Assembly (NCBI GenBank): GCA_016081115.2 | Contig: CM071930.1 | Span: 26,117,641-26,181,640, forward strand | Source of the DNA: Rehmannia glutinosa | Taxonomy: Eukaryota > Streptophyta > Magnoliopsida > Lamiales > Orobanchaceae | Direction: 5' to 3' | DNA: 64,000 bases | Shown: piece by piece, positions 10,446 to 22,950 of the stretch | How the letters are laid out: the number at the start of each line of letters is the position of its first letter | Position numbering within the stretch: position 1 is the first letter of the stretch | Position numbers and translations under genes: made by a program | The notes under the pieces: model-generated | The model's database searches: none | Seen by the model: only the letters and a program-made list of their open reading frames with translations | What the model was told of the DNA's origin: nothing

Positions 10446-11987
10446 TGTTAGGAATTTTATTGTTTAGATTTTGATGAATGCCATATAAAACTTAGAATAG
10501 AAAGTTGGCTCCCCAATTCTTGTTGTAAAATGTATTGTAACAATTAGAGTGCCAAGCCGAGTTAAGTCGGCCTACGTCCTAACATGCAAGAAGACAACTA
10601 AAGACTTGAAGGAAAACTCACGAGAGACAAATTTGAGTACGGCAAAGAAGAAAGACAGAACTCGATCAAGAAGCGGTGAGATGCAAATGAGTGGAACATC
10701 ACCAAGTCAACTCAAGAGAAGCCAAGTGTCAGTCAAGTGACAAGAGTCATCCAATGATTGGAAGTCGACTCTAAGTCACCTGGGGAAAGCAAGGAAATGC
10801 AATCAAGTCGAGATAATCAGAAAAGAACCGTTGCGTAAATCAAGAGATTTACTTAAACAAGTAATATCTCCATACCACCTTTCTTGGAGTGCTCACCCTC
10901 AAGCGTGCAAAAGAAATGAACCAATGGGAAGCACTACACCGTGTCGAACTCAAAAGATGATAAAACAATTCATACGAGGAAATGGCAATTCCAAGAACGC
11001 AAGCCAACGATCGCAAAGTGACTTTCAAAAATGAGCCTATCTCTTCAACGGGCAAATTTTTGAAAGTTCACTATAAAAGGCCGAGGAGTTTGTTTGAGAA
11101 AGATATAGATGAATGACACACACGTGAGATATACAAGCTTATCAAAATCGAAACATTCTCAATCCTCAAGCCTACATCTCAAGTACATCAATCCAACACT
11201 TACCCGTGAAGGAGAGAGAACTTCAATCATTGAAGAGGAAAATATCGAAAAACAAGGGGTCTACATTCCAGAAGGATTGTAGAAAGGTTCAAAAGTTCAA
11301 ATCGAACCAAGTCTTAAGCTTTTGGAGGGCTTCGTGATCAAATCCAAAGTGCTTGAGCAAGTGAGTCAGTAGTAGCAAAGCAAAACGCCCCTGTGAAGAA
11401 GAAGGCGAGTCGTCACGAGAAGCCACCGAGAGTGATCAAGGCGTCTCCGCATCGAGTCCCAAAGGATCAAGTCGGTTTGTTGTGATCAAGACTTGTATCC
11501 GGACATTACCACTTTGTAAACTAATCATTATTACCTAGTGGATTCCTCCAGGAGTTGGAGAAGAGAGGAGTAGAAGAATTACCCCATCTTCGAACCTCTA
11601 TAAAAATTTTATTGTGTCATTTACATTTCAAAGATTTAAATCCTCGCACTTTTAACTCGCTTATATCTCACGATAAATTTGCTATCCATTTGATAATTTA
11701 TAAGTACTAAATCAAGTCAGAAAAACTTGCTTAATCAAACTTAAGGGTGTTAAGTCTTCCAAAAAACAAAACCACGTTGAGTCAAATTATAGCCAACAAA
11801 TGAGTTACTCTATTAATGTACTCAAATTTGAGTCATTGAGAGATTAACTCTCTTGAGTGACTAATTCGATCGTCCATCAAGGACACAACTGTGAGAACTC
11901 AGAGATTTAAAAGAACTAAATCGAAAATTTGGTAAGGTTTATTCAACCCCCTTCTAAACCTTACACTTACACCCCTTGGGACCTACA
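10446..11987 (+). repeat. Sirevirus 5' LTR
   Basis: Runs from TGTTAGG to CCTACA. A TATA box (CTATAAAAGG, 11071-11080) about 625 bp in marks the likely U3/R border. It differs from the 3' LTR by scattered substitutions and many 1-4 base indels, often in CT/CG-rich spots (see findings). The edge CA at 11986-11987 is followed two bases later by the primer site. Confidence 0.9.
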
Positions 11988-11989
11988 AG

Positions 11990-12000
11990 TGGTATCGAGC
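11990..12000 (+). other. Sirevirus primer-binding site
   Basis: TGGTATCGAGC resembles the TGGTATCAGAGC complement of initiator tRNA-Met, with one base missing. It lies two bases after the LTR, the usual copia position. Confidence 0.75.
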
Positions 12001-12114
12001 GGTTGGTTCATTGAACCCTCCGCACCGGTTCTTGAACTAGATCTCCAAACTTTTCAAAGTCCGCTTTAGTACTCAAGATTTCAAAACTCTTTTCTATCAT
12101 TAAAAGTTATTATC

Positions 12115-13032
12115 ATGGAAGCAAATCTAACACGCATTTCTATGTTCACTATTGAAGAATTTGATGATTGGAAAATTCGTATGCGAGCTCATCTATCAAA
12201 GATTACATGATGAGATGTGGATAGTGATAGAAGATGGGCCTCTGCAAATATTAAAGGTGAACACAGATGTAAGAAGAGTTGCGGTGAAGGAGAAGAAGAT
12301 GCTACTCCCACCGATCATGGTTGAAAAACCAAGAACCGAGTGGACAAATGATGACAAAAAAAGATACAACCTGGACAATGTAGCCAAGGACATTCTTTAC
12401 AAAACCTTAGACAAAGCCATGTTCAATAAAGTCAAATCTTGCAAAACGGCTAAGGAAATCAGGACAAGTTGACATTGATTTGTGAAGGCTCGAGCAAATC
12501 AAAGAAAACAAACTATCGAAATGGTCAGTACAAAAATTTGAGAACTTCAAAATGATCTCGGAGAAAACCTGGATCAACTGGATGCTCGGTTCACGAAATC
12601 ACAAATGAGCTATCTCGCACTTGGAAAGGAATATACACGAGAAGAAAATGTGTATGAAAATCCTAAAAAGTCTTCCAAATGAATGGGAAATGAAGGTCAT
12701 GGCACTTTGACATTCCATGGACCTATCAAAGACATCCAACCATGAGTTATTCTCGGACCTCAAAGCCTATGAGTTTGAGCCGAGAGAAAGAAAGGACCAG
12801 GAAGAGACAAATTTGTACCCAAAACAAATTTGCTCTAATTGTTAAAGATGGGAAGAGAGCCGAGGTCAAAGAAGCCGTTGACCCGGAAGAAATAGCCCTG
12901 ATGGTTAAAAGATTCAACAAGTTCTTTAATAAGAATTACAAGAGAGGAAATGGTGAATCTTCCGAAGACACTCGGCTCCCTCAAAATCAAGGGAAGACAG
13001 CCAACCAAGAGAACAGATCATCAAAAAGTTGA
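12115..13032 (+). pseudogene. Sirevirus gag
   Basis: ATG at 12115 opens with a copia Gag-like start containing FTIEEFDDWKIRM. A frameshift near 12180 moves to a frame with DEMWIVIEDGPL and the central helices (12200-12472), and later pieces include EIALMVKRFNKFFNK (about 12890-12960). These match the nucleocapsid-forming Gag of SIRE-type elements. I do not see an intact CCHC knuckle here. At least three frame breaks are needed to follow the region. Confidence 0.72.
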
Positions 13033-14470
13033 ATATCAAAGGGTGACAACTCAAGAATGGAAAGAGTCGATCAAAAGGCTGAATATCTATGTTGGAACTC
13101 AGTAGACAACAGGTCACTATGCCATTGATCGCTCATATCCTGTAGTCGGCAAATACAGAGATGAAGAAGAAAGAAAGGTCTTGAGAGAAAGAAGACAAGA
13201 AAAGAAAAAGGCAATGATGATGGATCGAGACTGCGAGACAGCCAAGTCAAGAGAGACAAATGACTCGAGAGAGTGAAGTGACTACTCAAGTGACTCGAAG
13301 AAGAAGCCTTGATCCGCTTGATGGCCAAAGAACAAGATCAAGAAGATGAGGTACAATCTAACTCAACAAACTCGACACTAGTGATAGTGACTCGTGACAC
13401 ACACACTTCATCACCCACGATCTTTATGATTCATTAGGCAAAATGATGAAAGATTTTGAGCACATCAAATCCTCACACACACTATTGAATGAGGAAAACA
13501 AATTACTCAAAAGTCAAAACTCAAAGTCGACTAAGGAGCCGAGTACTCTAAGTCAAATAGCCGATGAGAATAAAAGTTTAAAGGTGAAAATGCTAAATTA
13601 ATAGCGAGAAATTGCTATAGAAAAGAGGGAGAATGACCTCAAGAATGTTATTGCCTCATTCACTAAGGCATCTAAATCATTGGATGATCTTATTATGAGT
13701 CAAAAAGAATGTGGAGACAAGACAAAGCTTAGATTCAATTCCTCTATGCTATGTCAAACCTCAAGAGTAATTTTGGAAAAAGGATCTTCAAGTCATGAAG
13801 AATCTGAAAGATCCAAAACTCTAAATGTTGCACACACATTCACTCCAAAGCACAATACTAAGCAAACTGGCCTTGGTTACAAAGGAAAAGGAAAACATGA
13901 CCGATTGAGAGTCTTTGAAAGGATACCGAGAAAGAGACTCACCGAGTCCTCAAATGACTCCAAACAAAAATACTCAGAAAGAAGAAGCGAGCTACCAAAA
14001 ATCCTAAAACTCATAAAAGAAATACATATGATGGGAATGGTAGAAAATATCCAAGCCAAGTGATTGGAATAATGAGAACTATCAAAGATAGACTTATGGA
14101 ATATAAGCCCAAATGGCAAAGGCCTAGAACTCAACAAAGGCCATTCCAAAAGTATAAGAGCTTTCATCAAAGACACATATGCACCTAGGCACTACACTCA
14201 AAGACACCACAATTACCCAAGAAAGGCAATTGCTAAAACACATATGCAGCATACGACAAAAGAGACAAATGTATGAACCTGGACTCCCAAGCAATTTGCC
14301 AGGATTAATTATGATTATGGCACGATAGATGGCAACCTCTTAGAGTCAAATCATTTGGCTATAGGTTGGTTGGATCATCTTATAATTCTAACCCCTCGGG
14401 ACCCGCACAAGCATGGGTACCTAAAACTTAATTTCCTTGATTGCGGTTCAAGGAACAAATTGAGTGCCAA
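13033..14470 (+). pseudogene. Sirevirus gag tail / spacer before protease
   Basis: A lysine- and serine-rich, low-complexity region in many short frames. The longest (13680-14063) contains TGLGYKGKGK, a text commonly found between Gag and protease in SIRE-like polyproteins. No enzyme motif is visible. Confidence is low about exactly where gag ends. Confidence 0.5.
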
Positions 14471-15640
14471 GGAACCTGGTACATGGATAGTGGTCATTCC
14501 CGGACATATGACAGAAATAAGAGAAATCACAAAATTCAAGGAAGTCAAAGGAGCCAAAGTCATATTTGGAGGAAATGAAGCTCCCGTGAAATAAGAGGCA
14601 TTGGATCCATCAAGAGGAATGGATTAGAAATCACAGATGTTGCATATGTTGAAGGACTCAACTTCAATCTACTAAGCATCACAACTTTGTGACAAGGGGC
14701 TACAATGTTGGATTCAACATGGGCATATGCCAAATCAAAGATATTGAATCAAATGAAGTTGTCTTTGCAAGGATGTAGACGAGAAGAATATGTATGTAGT
14801 GGATTGGTCAACCGCAACACCCAAAGACTACCTATCTACTAGCAAAGAGCACAAATTAATCAAGTCAAGTTGGGTGGGCACAAAAAGCCGAGTCACCCGA
14901 ATTTCAAAACAATCAACAAGTCGGGCAAGAAGTCATCTTGTGGAAGGACTTCCGGACTCGATATACAAGAAGGAGAGTATATGTGATGCATTCAAAGAAA
15001 AGAAAAGACATGCCCATCCTCAACAAGAATATTGCATCTACTTCATATGGATCTATTTGGCCCAAAGGAACCTGCCAAAGATAAGTGGAAAGAAATACAC
15101 ACCTTGGTGGTAGTAGATGACTACTCAAGATATACATGGACAATATTCATGTGTAAGAAGAAAGAAACTCTACAAAAACTACCACAATCGATGAAAAGGA
15201 TTCAAAATGAGAAGAGTCAAACCATTATCAAAATAAGATCGAGATAGAGGAACCGAGTTTGTCAATGGAATAATAACTCAAGATTTGTATTGAGAATGGC
15301 ATTGGCCATGAACTATCATCAGCAAGGACTCCACAAACAGAATGGAGTTGCGAAAAGAAGGAATAGAACTCTCAAAGAAGCGAGAAGGACCATGTTAGTC
15401 AAGCAGAGTTACCAAAAAGATTTTGGGTTGAAGCAATCAACACAACTTTGTTACACCCAAAACAGATGTATGATAAATAGACAAATTGACAAAGACTCCT
15501 ATGAAATGGATCGAAGAAAACCAAATGTTGCATATTTCGAGAATATTTGGATGCAAATGCTTCATCCACAACAATGGCAAAGACAATCTAAAGGCTTTCG
15601 ATGCTAAAGTGATGAAGGTATCTTCTTAGGATACTCAAAT
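14471..15640 (+). pseudogene. Sirevirus protease and integrase
   Basis: The aspartic protease motif WYMDSGHS is encoded at 14476-14500, with the catalytic D-S-G at 14486-14494. The GAG-pre-integrase text VAYVEGLNFNLLSI lies at 14637-14680. The integrase core follows in other frames: HMDLFGP (15045-15065), VVVDDYSRYTWTIF (15107-15150) and, after more breaks, QQNGVAKRRNRTLKEA (15320-15385), which holds the region of the catalytic glutamate. The intact proteins would mature the particle and insert cDNA. None is intact here. Confidence 0.8.
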
Positions 15641-15945
15641 TAAAGCAAAGCCTACGAAATACTCAACAAAAGAACTATGGTTACAGAGAATCCATTCATG
15701 TAGTATTTGATGAGCCAAACATAAATGGAGAAGACATTGAAGAGTCACCGATAAGTCAAACATCCAACCATACGAAGAGTCCCTATCTTTGAAGTCAAGC
15801 CGGGATTATCAATTCGAGAAGAAGATGAGATAGTCAATCTCAAAAGCGGTGGAAAATCTGCAATGAGTGACCACGAGAGAGTCGACCATAGCAACACAAA
15901 ATGCAAGTCGATCAATCCACTAACTTACTTCAACTTTGATGTAAG

Positions 15946-17580
15946 ATGGCCGAGAGACCATCCACCGAACTTGTCATTGGAGATATAAGAGAAGGTGTCA
16001 AGACAAGATCTAGAACTCAACAAGAAACCATGTTCACATGCTTCATCTCACAAATTGAGCCCAAAGATGTGTCACAAGCATTGGATGACACACATTGGAT
16101 TCAGGCTATGCAAGAAGAGCTGAATCAGTTTGAGAGAAATAAAGTATGGGAATTAGTGCAAAGACCCATACATCAAAATGTCATTGGAACCAAATGGGTG
16201 TTCAGAAATAAAATGAACGAGGAAGGATCTGTGGTAAGAAACAAAGCAAGATTGGTAGCCAAAGGATATTGCCAAGAAGAAGGAATAGATTTTGATGAAA
16301 CATTTGCTCCTGTAGCAAGATTGGAAGCTATAAGGATGTTTCTTGCCTATGCAGCTCACAAGAACTTCATTGTATATCAAATGGATGTAAAAAGTGCATT
16401 TCTAAATGGCTTATTGGAAGAAGAAGTGTATGTTGAACAACCTCCAGGATTTGAGCAGAAGACTCTTGGAGACAAGGTATACAAACTCAAGAAAGCCCTG
16501 TATGGATTGAAGCAAGCACCCAGAGCATGGTATGATACCCTGTCACAATTCCCCGATCAAAATGGATTCACAAAAGGAAAAGTAGATAGAACACTTTTCG
16601 AAATTCAAGACAAGAAGAGTATATCTTGCTTGTTCAAATATATGTGGATGACATCATTTTTGGATCCACTAACAAAGAGTCATGTGAAAAATTCTCAAAC
16701 CTCATGCAAAGTAAATTTGAAATGAGCATGATGGGAGAGCCGACATTCTTCCTTGGACTTCAAGTGAAACAAACAAGGATGGAACCTTCATAAGTCAAAC
16801 AAAATACACCGAGATTTAATGAAGAAATTTGGTATGGAGGAGAAGTCTTCCGTAAAAGTACCAATGAACACATCACCAAAATGGACATGGATGCGGATGG
16901 CAAGCACTAGATCAAACAAGATACTGAGAACACTTATTGGATCATTGCTCTATCTCACAAATAGCGCCGACATCACTTTTGTCAGTAGGTGTATGTGCAA
17001 GATTTCAATCTGCTCCAAAAGAGAGCCATATGACAACAAATGCTAAGAGAATATTGAGATACTTAAAAGAAGCCAAGAAGTAGGCCTATGGTATCCAAAG
17101 GAAGGTGGATTCAAGCTAATTGGCTATTCGGACTACGACTATCTTTGGATGCAGAGTGGACAGAAAGAGCACTTCAGCACATGTCAAATGCTAGGAAACA
17201 GACTAATTTCCTGGTTTAGCAAGAAGCAAAACTCAATAGCCACCTCTACAAATGAGGCGAAATACATTCTTTGCGGGCAAACATGTTGTGCCAAATCCTA
17301 TGGATGAGACAAAGAAATGAGAGACTATGAAGTTGAAGAAAAAGAAATTCCAATCATGTGTGATAACACAAGTGCCATTGTAATCACTCAAAATCTGTGT
17401 TGCACTCAAGAACAAAACATATTGATGTCGATATCATTTCATAAGAGATCATGTTGAAAAGAAGGACATTATTTTGGAATATATCTCAACCGACAAACAA
17501 CTAGCCGACATCTTCACAAAACCATTATGTGAGTCAAGATTTGAAGAACTCAAACATGAGTTGGGGCTAATTGAGCTAAG
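15946..17580 (+). pseudogene. Sirevirus reverse transcriptase and RNase H
   Basis: An open 259-codon segment (15946-16725) holds the RVT_2 domain: QAMQEELNQFERNKVWELV, GTKWVFRNK, RLVAKGYCQEEGIDFDETFAPVAR, MDVKSAFLNG and LYGLKQAPRAWYD. The catalytic Y-V-D-D is encoded at about 16640-16660, but in a shifted frame. RNase H follows in pieces to LADIFTKPL and a HELGLIEL tail (about 17480-17575), the usual end of copia Pol. This is the best preserved pol segment of the element. Confidence 0.87.
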
Positions 17581-17701
17581 GCTGAGACACGAGAAGAATC
17601 AAAGAAAAGAAATGGAACAGAAAGGAGGTGAAAAAGAGTCAAAACAAAAATCACTCAAAGAATCACCAGATCGGAAAGTCACTATACCAAGTCACCGATA
17701 G

Positions 17702-18147
17702 CCGAGTCACTAAGAGAAATGTGAGAAGCGAGTTAAATCGGCTAAGAGATAAGTTTGAATAACTTATGAGCAAAGTGACAAAAACGCAATCGTTTTGACT
17801 TAAGCGGGAATGTTTTAAGAAACACGTCAAAGATAATGATGATGTGTACGGACATAAAGCCGCACACCAAGCCCATGATTGGATATAAATGCTTTGCCGC
17901 ATTAAATACGAGACATGAATCGCTCAATATCGTCACGAAATCCAAGCCGTTGATTTCGATCACAATTCAAAACCGTCTGCGCACGCCTTTCATAAACCAT
18001 ATTTAAACCATTTTCGCCTCTGCTTTCTCTCTCACACTTCTAAAAACGCTTCATCTCATTTTCTCAAAAGCAAAGGCAAAATACTCTCGAAACCCTATCG
18101 ATCTCCAAATCACTTTCTCGAGTTTTTCCTTGAAATAATTCTGAGAA
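17702..18147 (+). promoter_or_regulatory. Promoter-like leader before the extra 3' coding region
   Basis: Between the end of RNase H and the ATG at 18148 lies a TATA-like word (CATATTTAAA, 17998-18007), about 140 bp before the ATG. A second, GGATATAAATG, lies at 17880-17890. A CT-rich, stop-containing leader with AAACCCTA-type text follows (18010-18140). This looks like a plant core promoter plus 5' UTR. It could make a separate transcript for the 3' ORF; that is inference from sequence only. Confidence 0.4.
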
Positions 18148-21100
18148 ATGGCACCAACTTATGACTTTACCAAGTTGGGAAAGCAAATCCACACCGGTTC
18201 TACGGTGGATTTCGAAACGAATGGTGAAGCAGGGTCCGACGACACCCTGGTGAAGAAAATCGCCGAGAAGTCGGAAACGACCGGACTAAAACCGTTTCTA
18301 ACGCTGAATATCCTATGACCTATGTGGAGGAGGTCGCACAATTCTACGTGAATGCTTTGAAATTCACGATGAAGGAATCAAGTCATCCTGTCACGGGAAG
18401 CGGTGACTATCACCGCCAAGATTTGGTGAATATTGCTCACTACCGCCAGAAGGAGCAACCGAGATTAAGGAAGCGATGTCAACTTGGCCGACGCATGGAA
18501 AGAGATAGCCAAGTCCGACTTTTGCTTGATAAAATTATATACACAAAAAACAAGAGATCAAGCTAAAGGAGGATTATCACAAATTGTTGGACATAGTTGC
18601 CAAGTGTATCGACATCAAATTTGGCGACTTTGACCAATCAAAAGGCAAAGCCGATTGTGATGGCTGCAATCATCGAAGAAAAGAAGATCAACTCGGCCGA
18701 GTTTATCTACAAACAGACTCGCCGAACGTGGGAACAAGTCCTTCAAAGAAGATGGGTCATTTGGAGGATCCTTGGATATGGCCTAGTGATTGGCCGGCTA
18801 TTGGAGGTAAAAGGAGTCCCTCTTAGACATGGGAAAGCATTCCATGTTAACAAGAGAATGTTCGAGCTAACCTCTCGGTGTGCTCGTGCGAGCTTACGCC
18901 AAGAGAGCCGACACGGGGGGAATCACCACCCCGAAGATACAACCGCTTCCTCTCCAAATCGAGAAGAAAGTCGCCCTGCGCACCGCCAAGAAGATCATTG
19001 CCCTGCGCAAAGAAAGAAAACCAAACATGCTCCTGCCCTGCAGAGTCACCCGCCCTGCCAGCCGTGTCACCCCCTGCCTGCAGCCGGGCGGTCGAGAAGG
19101 ACTCACAAATACCTTCTCCGATCGTCAAAAGGAGGAGAACGACAAGCCAAGACGGCGGCTCCTCGAAACAAACACCGCACCGCCCCACCGCCCAAGACTC
19201 GGAGGACACCGCCTCGAACTGAAATTCCCGGTACAAACCAGAGACGAAGAAGACTCGTCAAGCGGTCCGAACAGAGAAACCAAATGAGTCGGTTACTCGG
19301 CTAGCACAAATACCCGAGACTACCGGAGAAGTAGAGTCTCCGATGTAATTGATGAAACACCCAAAGTCTCTGAAGGTGATCAGCAGAGGCAACCCGAAGA
19401 CACAAACCGTAGCTCACACAAATGAAAGCACAAGAAGAACCAGCCCAAGCAGATAGTGATGTTATGATCCTATCTCCACCTTACCCGACATCCAAAATCG
19501 CCTGCGTGAGTGGAGAAAATGGAAGTTGAGCAAGTCAAGGGAACAGTTCCAACGGCCCGAGTTCATAGAAGAAGAAGAGGAACTGCTAAATTTCCTCGGA
19601 TTAACTCATCGTGCTCCCGCCTCTCGGATGAAGACAATCGCATCGACATTCTCCGCAGATCTACAAGGACAAGGAGAGAAAAACGAGTGAAGAAGCCAAG
19701 CACGTGAGAAGGCAAGCATCCGCCCTATCTCCGACACCACGTAACATACACATCCTCTCCTTGATGTCTTCTCCGATGTGGACGAGGAAACTGCAGAATG
19801 AATCTGCGCCCTACGGAAGAAATTGCAAATGCAAAGCAAGCATTGCATGAATCAAGAATCCTTCACGAGCAAAGACTAATGGAGGGACCAGGAGAGTCCT
19901 CCGAACACACCGAAATCGATCCAATGGGAGTGGTTCAAAGAAATAGCCACCGTTGTTGCTTCGCTACCACTTCCCCACTCACTCGGAAGAAGAAAGCGAT
20001 AAGGAGTTGGCGATGAAACCGGGATAGTGGGGACCCCAATCGAGCCAACCCCTATTGAAGGTGTGCTACCACCGCCCCAACGGCCGAGTAATCAATCGAA
20101 CAATGAGGGGCTTGAGACGAGTGACCCCATTCCAAGTCACTCACCGGTGCGCCACCGAGGGGGAACTCCCTCCACCGCAGCAAGGTCGGAGGATGCTGCA
20201 GATGACTCCACAAAGAATGCAGGAGGCGAAGTAGAGAAAACTCACACACAAGAAGAACAACAAGTTGCCATCAACGAAGCTCGAGCTTGAGACTGCCTCA
20301 CTCGAGGTGACAACCGCTCTGCAGCTAATGACACCGCCGATGCAATGAGGCACGAGAAGGAATGTACCGGGAGTTAACACTGGGCGAAGAAAGTGCAATC
20401 CATGGGGTTGAGACTCCAATGGATGCCATTGTAGAAGACCCTAAGACATACCGTTGACACCGCGGAAGGGAGGACCAAGGCCTCGCAGCAAAGAGAGAGA
20501 CTGCTTGGAGGAAATGAAGGCCCACGGGAGGTTGAGACTTCCCGGGGTAACACAAACAAGTAGAGAACATCCCTCCCGGTATCATCGACCCATCCGAGAA
20601 GGAGATCGGTGCACTTCATGATTCCCGGACAACCCCGATGTCACTTTTCGGGATCGGGAAGGCGAAGAAGAAGTTCGAGTCATCCCCATGACAAATCCAA
20701 AAGACTCACAAGGGATGTTCCAAGCACGAGCAAGTCGATCCCAAGACTACTCGTCAAACCTTTAATTTTGATGATGAGCCACCTTTGGAAATCTCATCAT
20801 CGTCCGATGACGCTCGCTAAGGCCGAGGACCGCCATCTGAAATGGAGAAATCACCGAGACCAACGGTCAAGAAGACAAAGAGGCTCACCAAATGTCTACT
20901 CCACAACAAAACCCACCAACAACAGACTCTCATCGCACAGCTCCTCAAGTCTGCAGCAGGATCGATTCCCAAAAAGAACTTCACGCGCACCGCTCATCAT
21001 CGAACGATCCCGGTTGGCGGTGATGATTCTTTTGTAGAATCTTTTCCCTTCTCACCGGAGATACCGAACTCCATGAAGAATCGTAGAAAACGAACAAGCA

Positions 21101-22676
21101 CGCTATTATAAACCAGCTCTTGTTCTTCCATCGTGACACCATTGTTCCAAATGCCAATTATGACTTCGATGTTGTATGGCCATCACCGCAATGAAGAATC
21201 ACCAAGCTCGAGAGGTCTTCAAGGCACTCTTTGCCGAGATTGAAAGGATGGAGAGGCATCGAGCCTCTTTGGACATGCGATTGGACAACAGAGATGCCAC
21301 CCTTACAAATGATTTAAGAGGCATTACAATTCGGATAAGGGAATGGTGGCAACAAAGAAGAAAACCATGCGGGTGGAACAGGTGAGATACTTCGGACAAT
21401 TGTTCAATAAGTTCTTTGGTGTGGAGAGTCGAAAATACGATGCAAAGACAAAGCCGAGAGAGCACATTGAGCATATGCATGAAGCTCACACCGCCGAGAT
21501 CAAGCTGCTGCGTGAACAACATACACATGATCTACAAATATTTGGAAGAACACATGACAAGAAAATTCAGCCTTCTCATGGCCGAGATGAAGCGATTTCA
21601 AAGAGAATCCAACGCTACTAGATCTGAATTCCGTCGCATACAACGCAGCAGACTTGAAGCGAACTCAACCATCGAAGACTTCGACTTCATGCTTGCCAAA
21701 GATGTTCCACAGGGGTTCCTCTATCCTTTGATGATGCCAAAAAGGGAAGAGGAATACCTTAAAGCAAATGCAAATCAAGCCGAAAAGAAAGGAGCAAATG
21801 AGTCGGGAAAATCACCGAGGAAGTCCTAAAACAGAAGAAAAAGGAAAACTTGTTGAGGGGAAGGATCGTGAGATGTAACATTGATGATTGCACAAACTCC
21901 CCAACAAGGTCCTCACACAAATGACATTATAAGCGGAAACTCCCTATGACTCGCCACTCCAACACTCTGTGTATCTATGGCCGAGAAGAGAAAATCAATT
22001 GAAGCGGGGATGAAGGAAGTGGAAGGAAGAATGGATGCCAGGGTGATGAACATCTTGAAAGAACATGGAGGCATTCCAGTTGTTGCAGAGACACCTATGC
22101 CATCTCGGATGTCGGGACAGAGCCACGATCGCCGATGAATTTAAAACGCTCGAGTCCGAGGGATACTTTGCAAATATGTCTATGGCTCAAGCTTGGGATC
22201 CATCTTGGGAAAAGGGTCTCACATTATGTGAAGAAGGCGACAGCAAACAGAACCTAACCGGCATCGCTCTGCTCTGGTCACTCCGCCTGGGCACTCACCG
22301 GAAAAGAAGACTCGACAAAGATACGCCCAGGTAGAGGAAGAAGCGGCGGTGGAGGAAGAAGCTTGGACTCCAGGCCTCGCGCCAAGAACATTGAATACGT
22401 AGATCCAGGGGAAGAAAGGAGGGATCTTTGATCACCGGGTTTGACCAAGTGGCAAATTTGCGAGTGGCTAAAACTAACGCCGAGTATGCAAAAAGAATAG
22501 AAGAAGAAAAAACAAGAGACAAACTCAAATTATGGCGGGAGAGACAGGAAAGAATAAGAATAGATGAAGTCAAAGAAAAGCATATGAGAAGAAAAAGAAG
22601 GCAAATGATGACGAGAAGAAGAAAGAAGAGAAAGAAGATCTTGATCAAGATGAAAGAAGGAGACAAAGGGAGATGA
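18148..22676 (+). pseudogene. Extra 3' coding region of the Sirevirus (env-like position)
   Basis: ATG at 18148 opens a 56-codon frame. After a frameshift at about 18290 it continues with YVEEVAQFYVNALKF, then at about 18660-18850 NSAEFIYKQTRRTW and RWVIWRILGYG. The opening resembles the plant transposon protein domain often found in extra ORFs of plant retroelements. The middle (18850-20600) is GC-rich and disordered (Ser/Pro/Arg/Thr/Glu). The last third (21180-22676) is charged and helical, with coiled-coil-like text such as IERMERHRASLDMRLDNRDA and RIEEEKTRDKLKLWRERQER. I see no clear signal peptide or membrane segment, so calling it envelope is by position only. Dozens of frame breaks. 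The last third recurs in reverse at 58956-61016. Confidence 0.55.
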
Positions 22677-22936
22677 AGTGTTCTTTGTCAACCCTTCGTG
22701 TATTTTATATGTAAATACATACAATGTAAGTCTTCTCGTAATAAAGCTATAAATTTTCTATTTTTTTGTGAAGACAATTATATACTCGATACACCTTGTA
22801 AACAAATAGTGTTAAGTACAAGAATGATATGATCAATAAAAAGATTGATTCTCACGCATACATTCTATGTCAATACACTATCTCGTATGTATCTTTGTTA
22901 TTTGCATCTTTGTATGATTTAAGTTTTGGCATCATC
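22677..22936 (+). other. Sirevirus 3' untranslated spacer
   Basis: AT-rich sequence between the extra coding region and the polypurine tract. It ends in TTTTGGCATCATCAAAA, a text that commonly precedes plant copia 3' LTRs. Confidence 0.6.
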
Positions 22937-22950
22937 AAAAAGGGGGAAAT
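22937..22950 (+). other. Sirevirus polypurine tract
   Basis: AAAAAGGGGGAAAT directly before the 3' LTR start TGTTAGG. It primes plus-strand DNA synthesis. Confidence 0.85.

Noticed and set aside
11988..12000. tRNA gene fragments at primer-binding sites
   Set aside because: The Met-type and Asp-type matches are 11-18 bases long at LTR junctions. They are primer sites, not tRNA genes.
18847..19304. Several overlapping long frames on both strands in a GC-rich block
   Set aside because: They are shadows produced by high GC content inside the broken Sirevirus 3' region. Text is Arg/Pro/Ser-rich without a domain, and no independent gene signals were seen.
17702..22676. Host gene captured by the Sirevirus
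   Set aside because: The region recurs in the second family copy, has no exon structure and resembles known plant retroelement 3' ORFs at its start, so it is treated as element-encoded.
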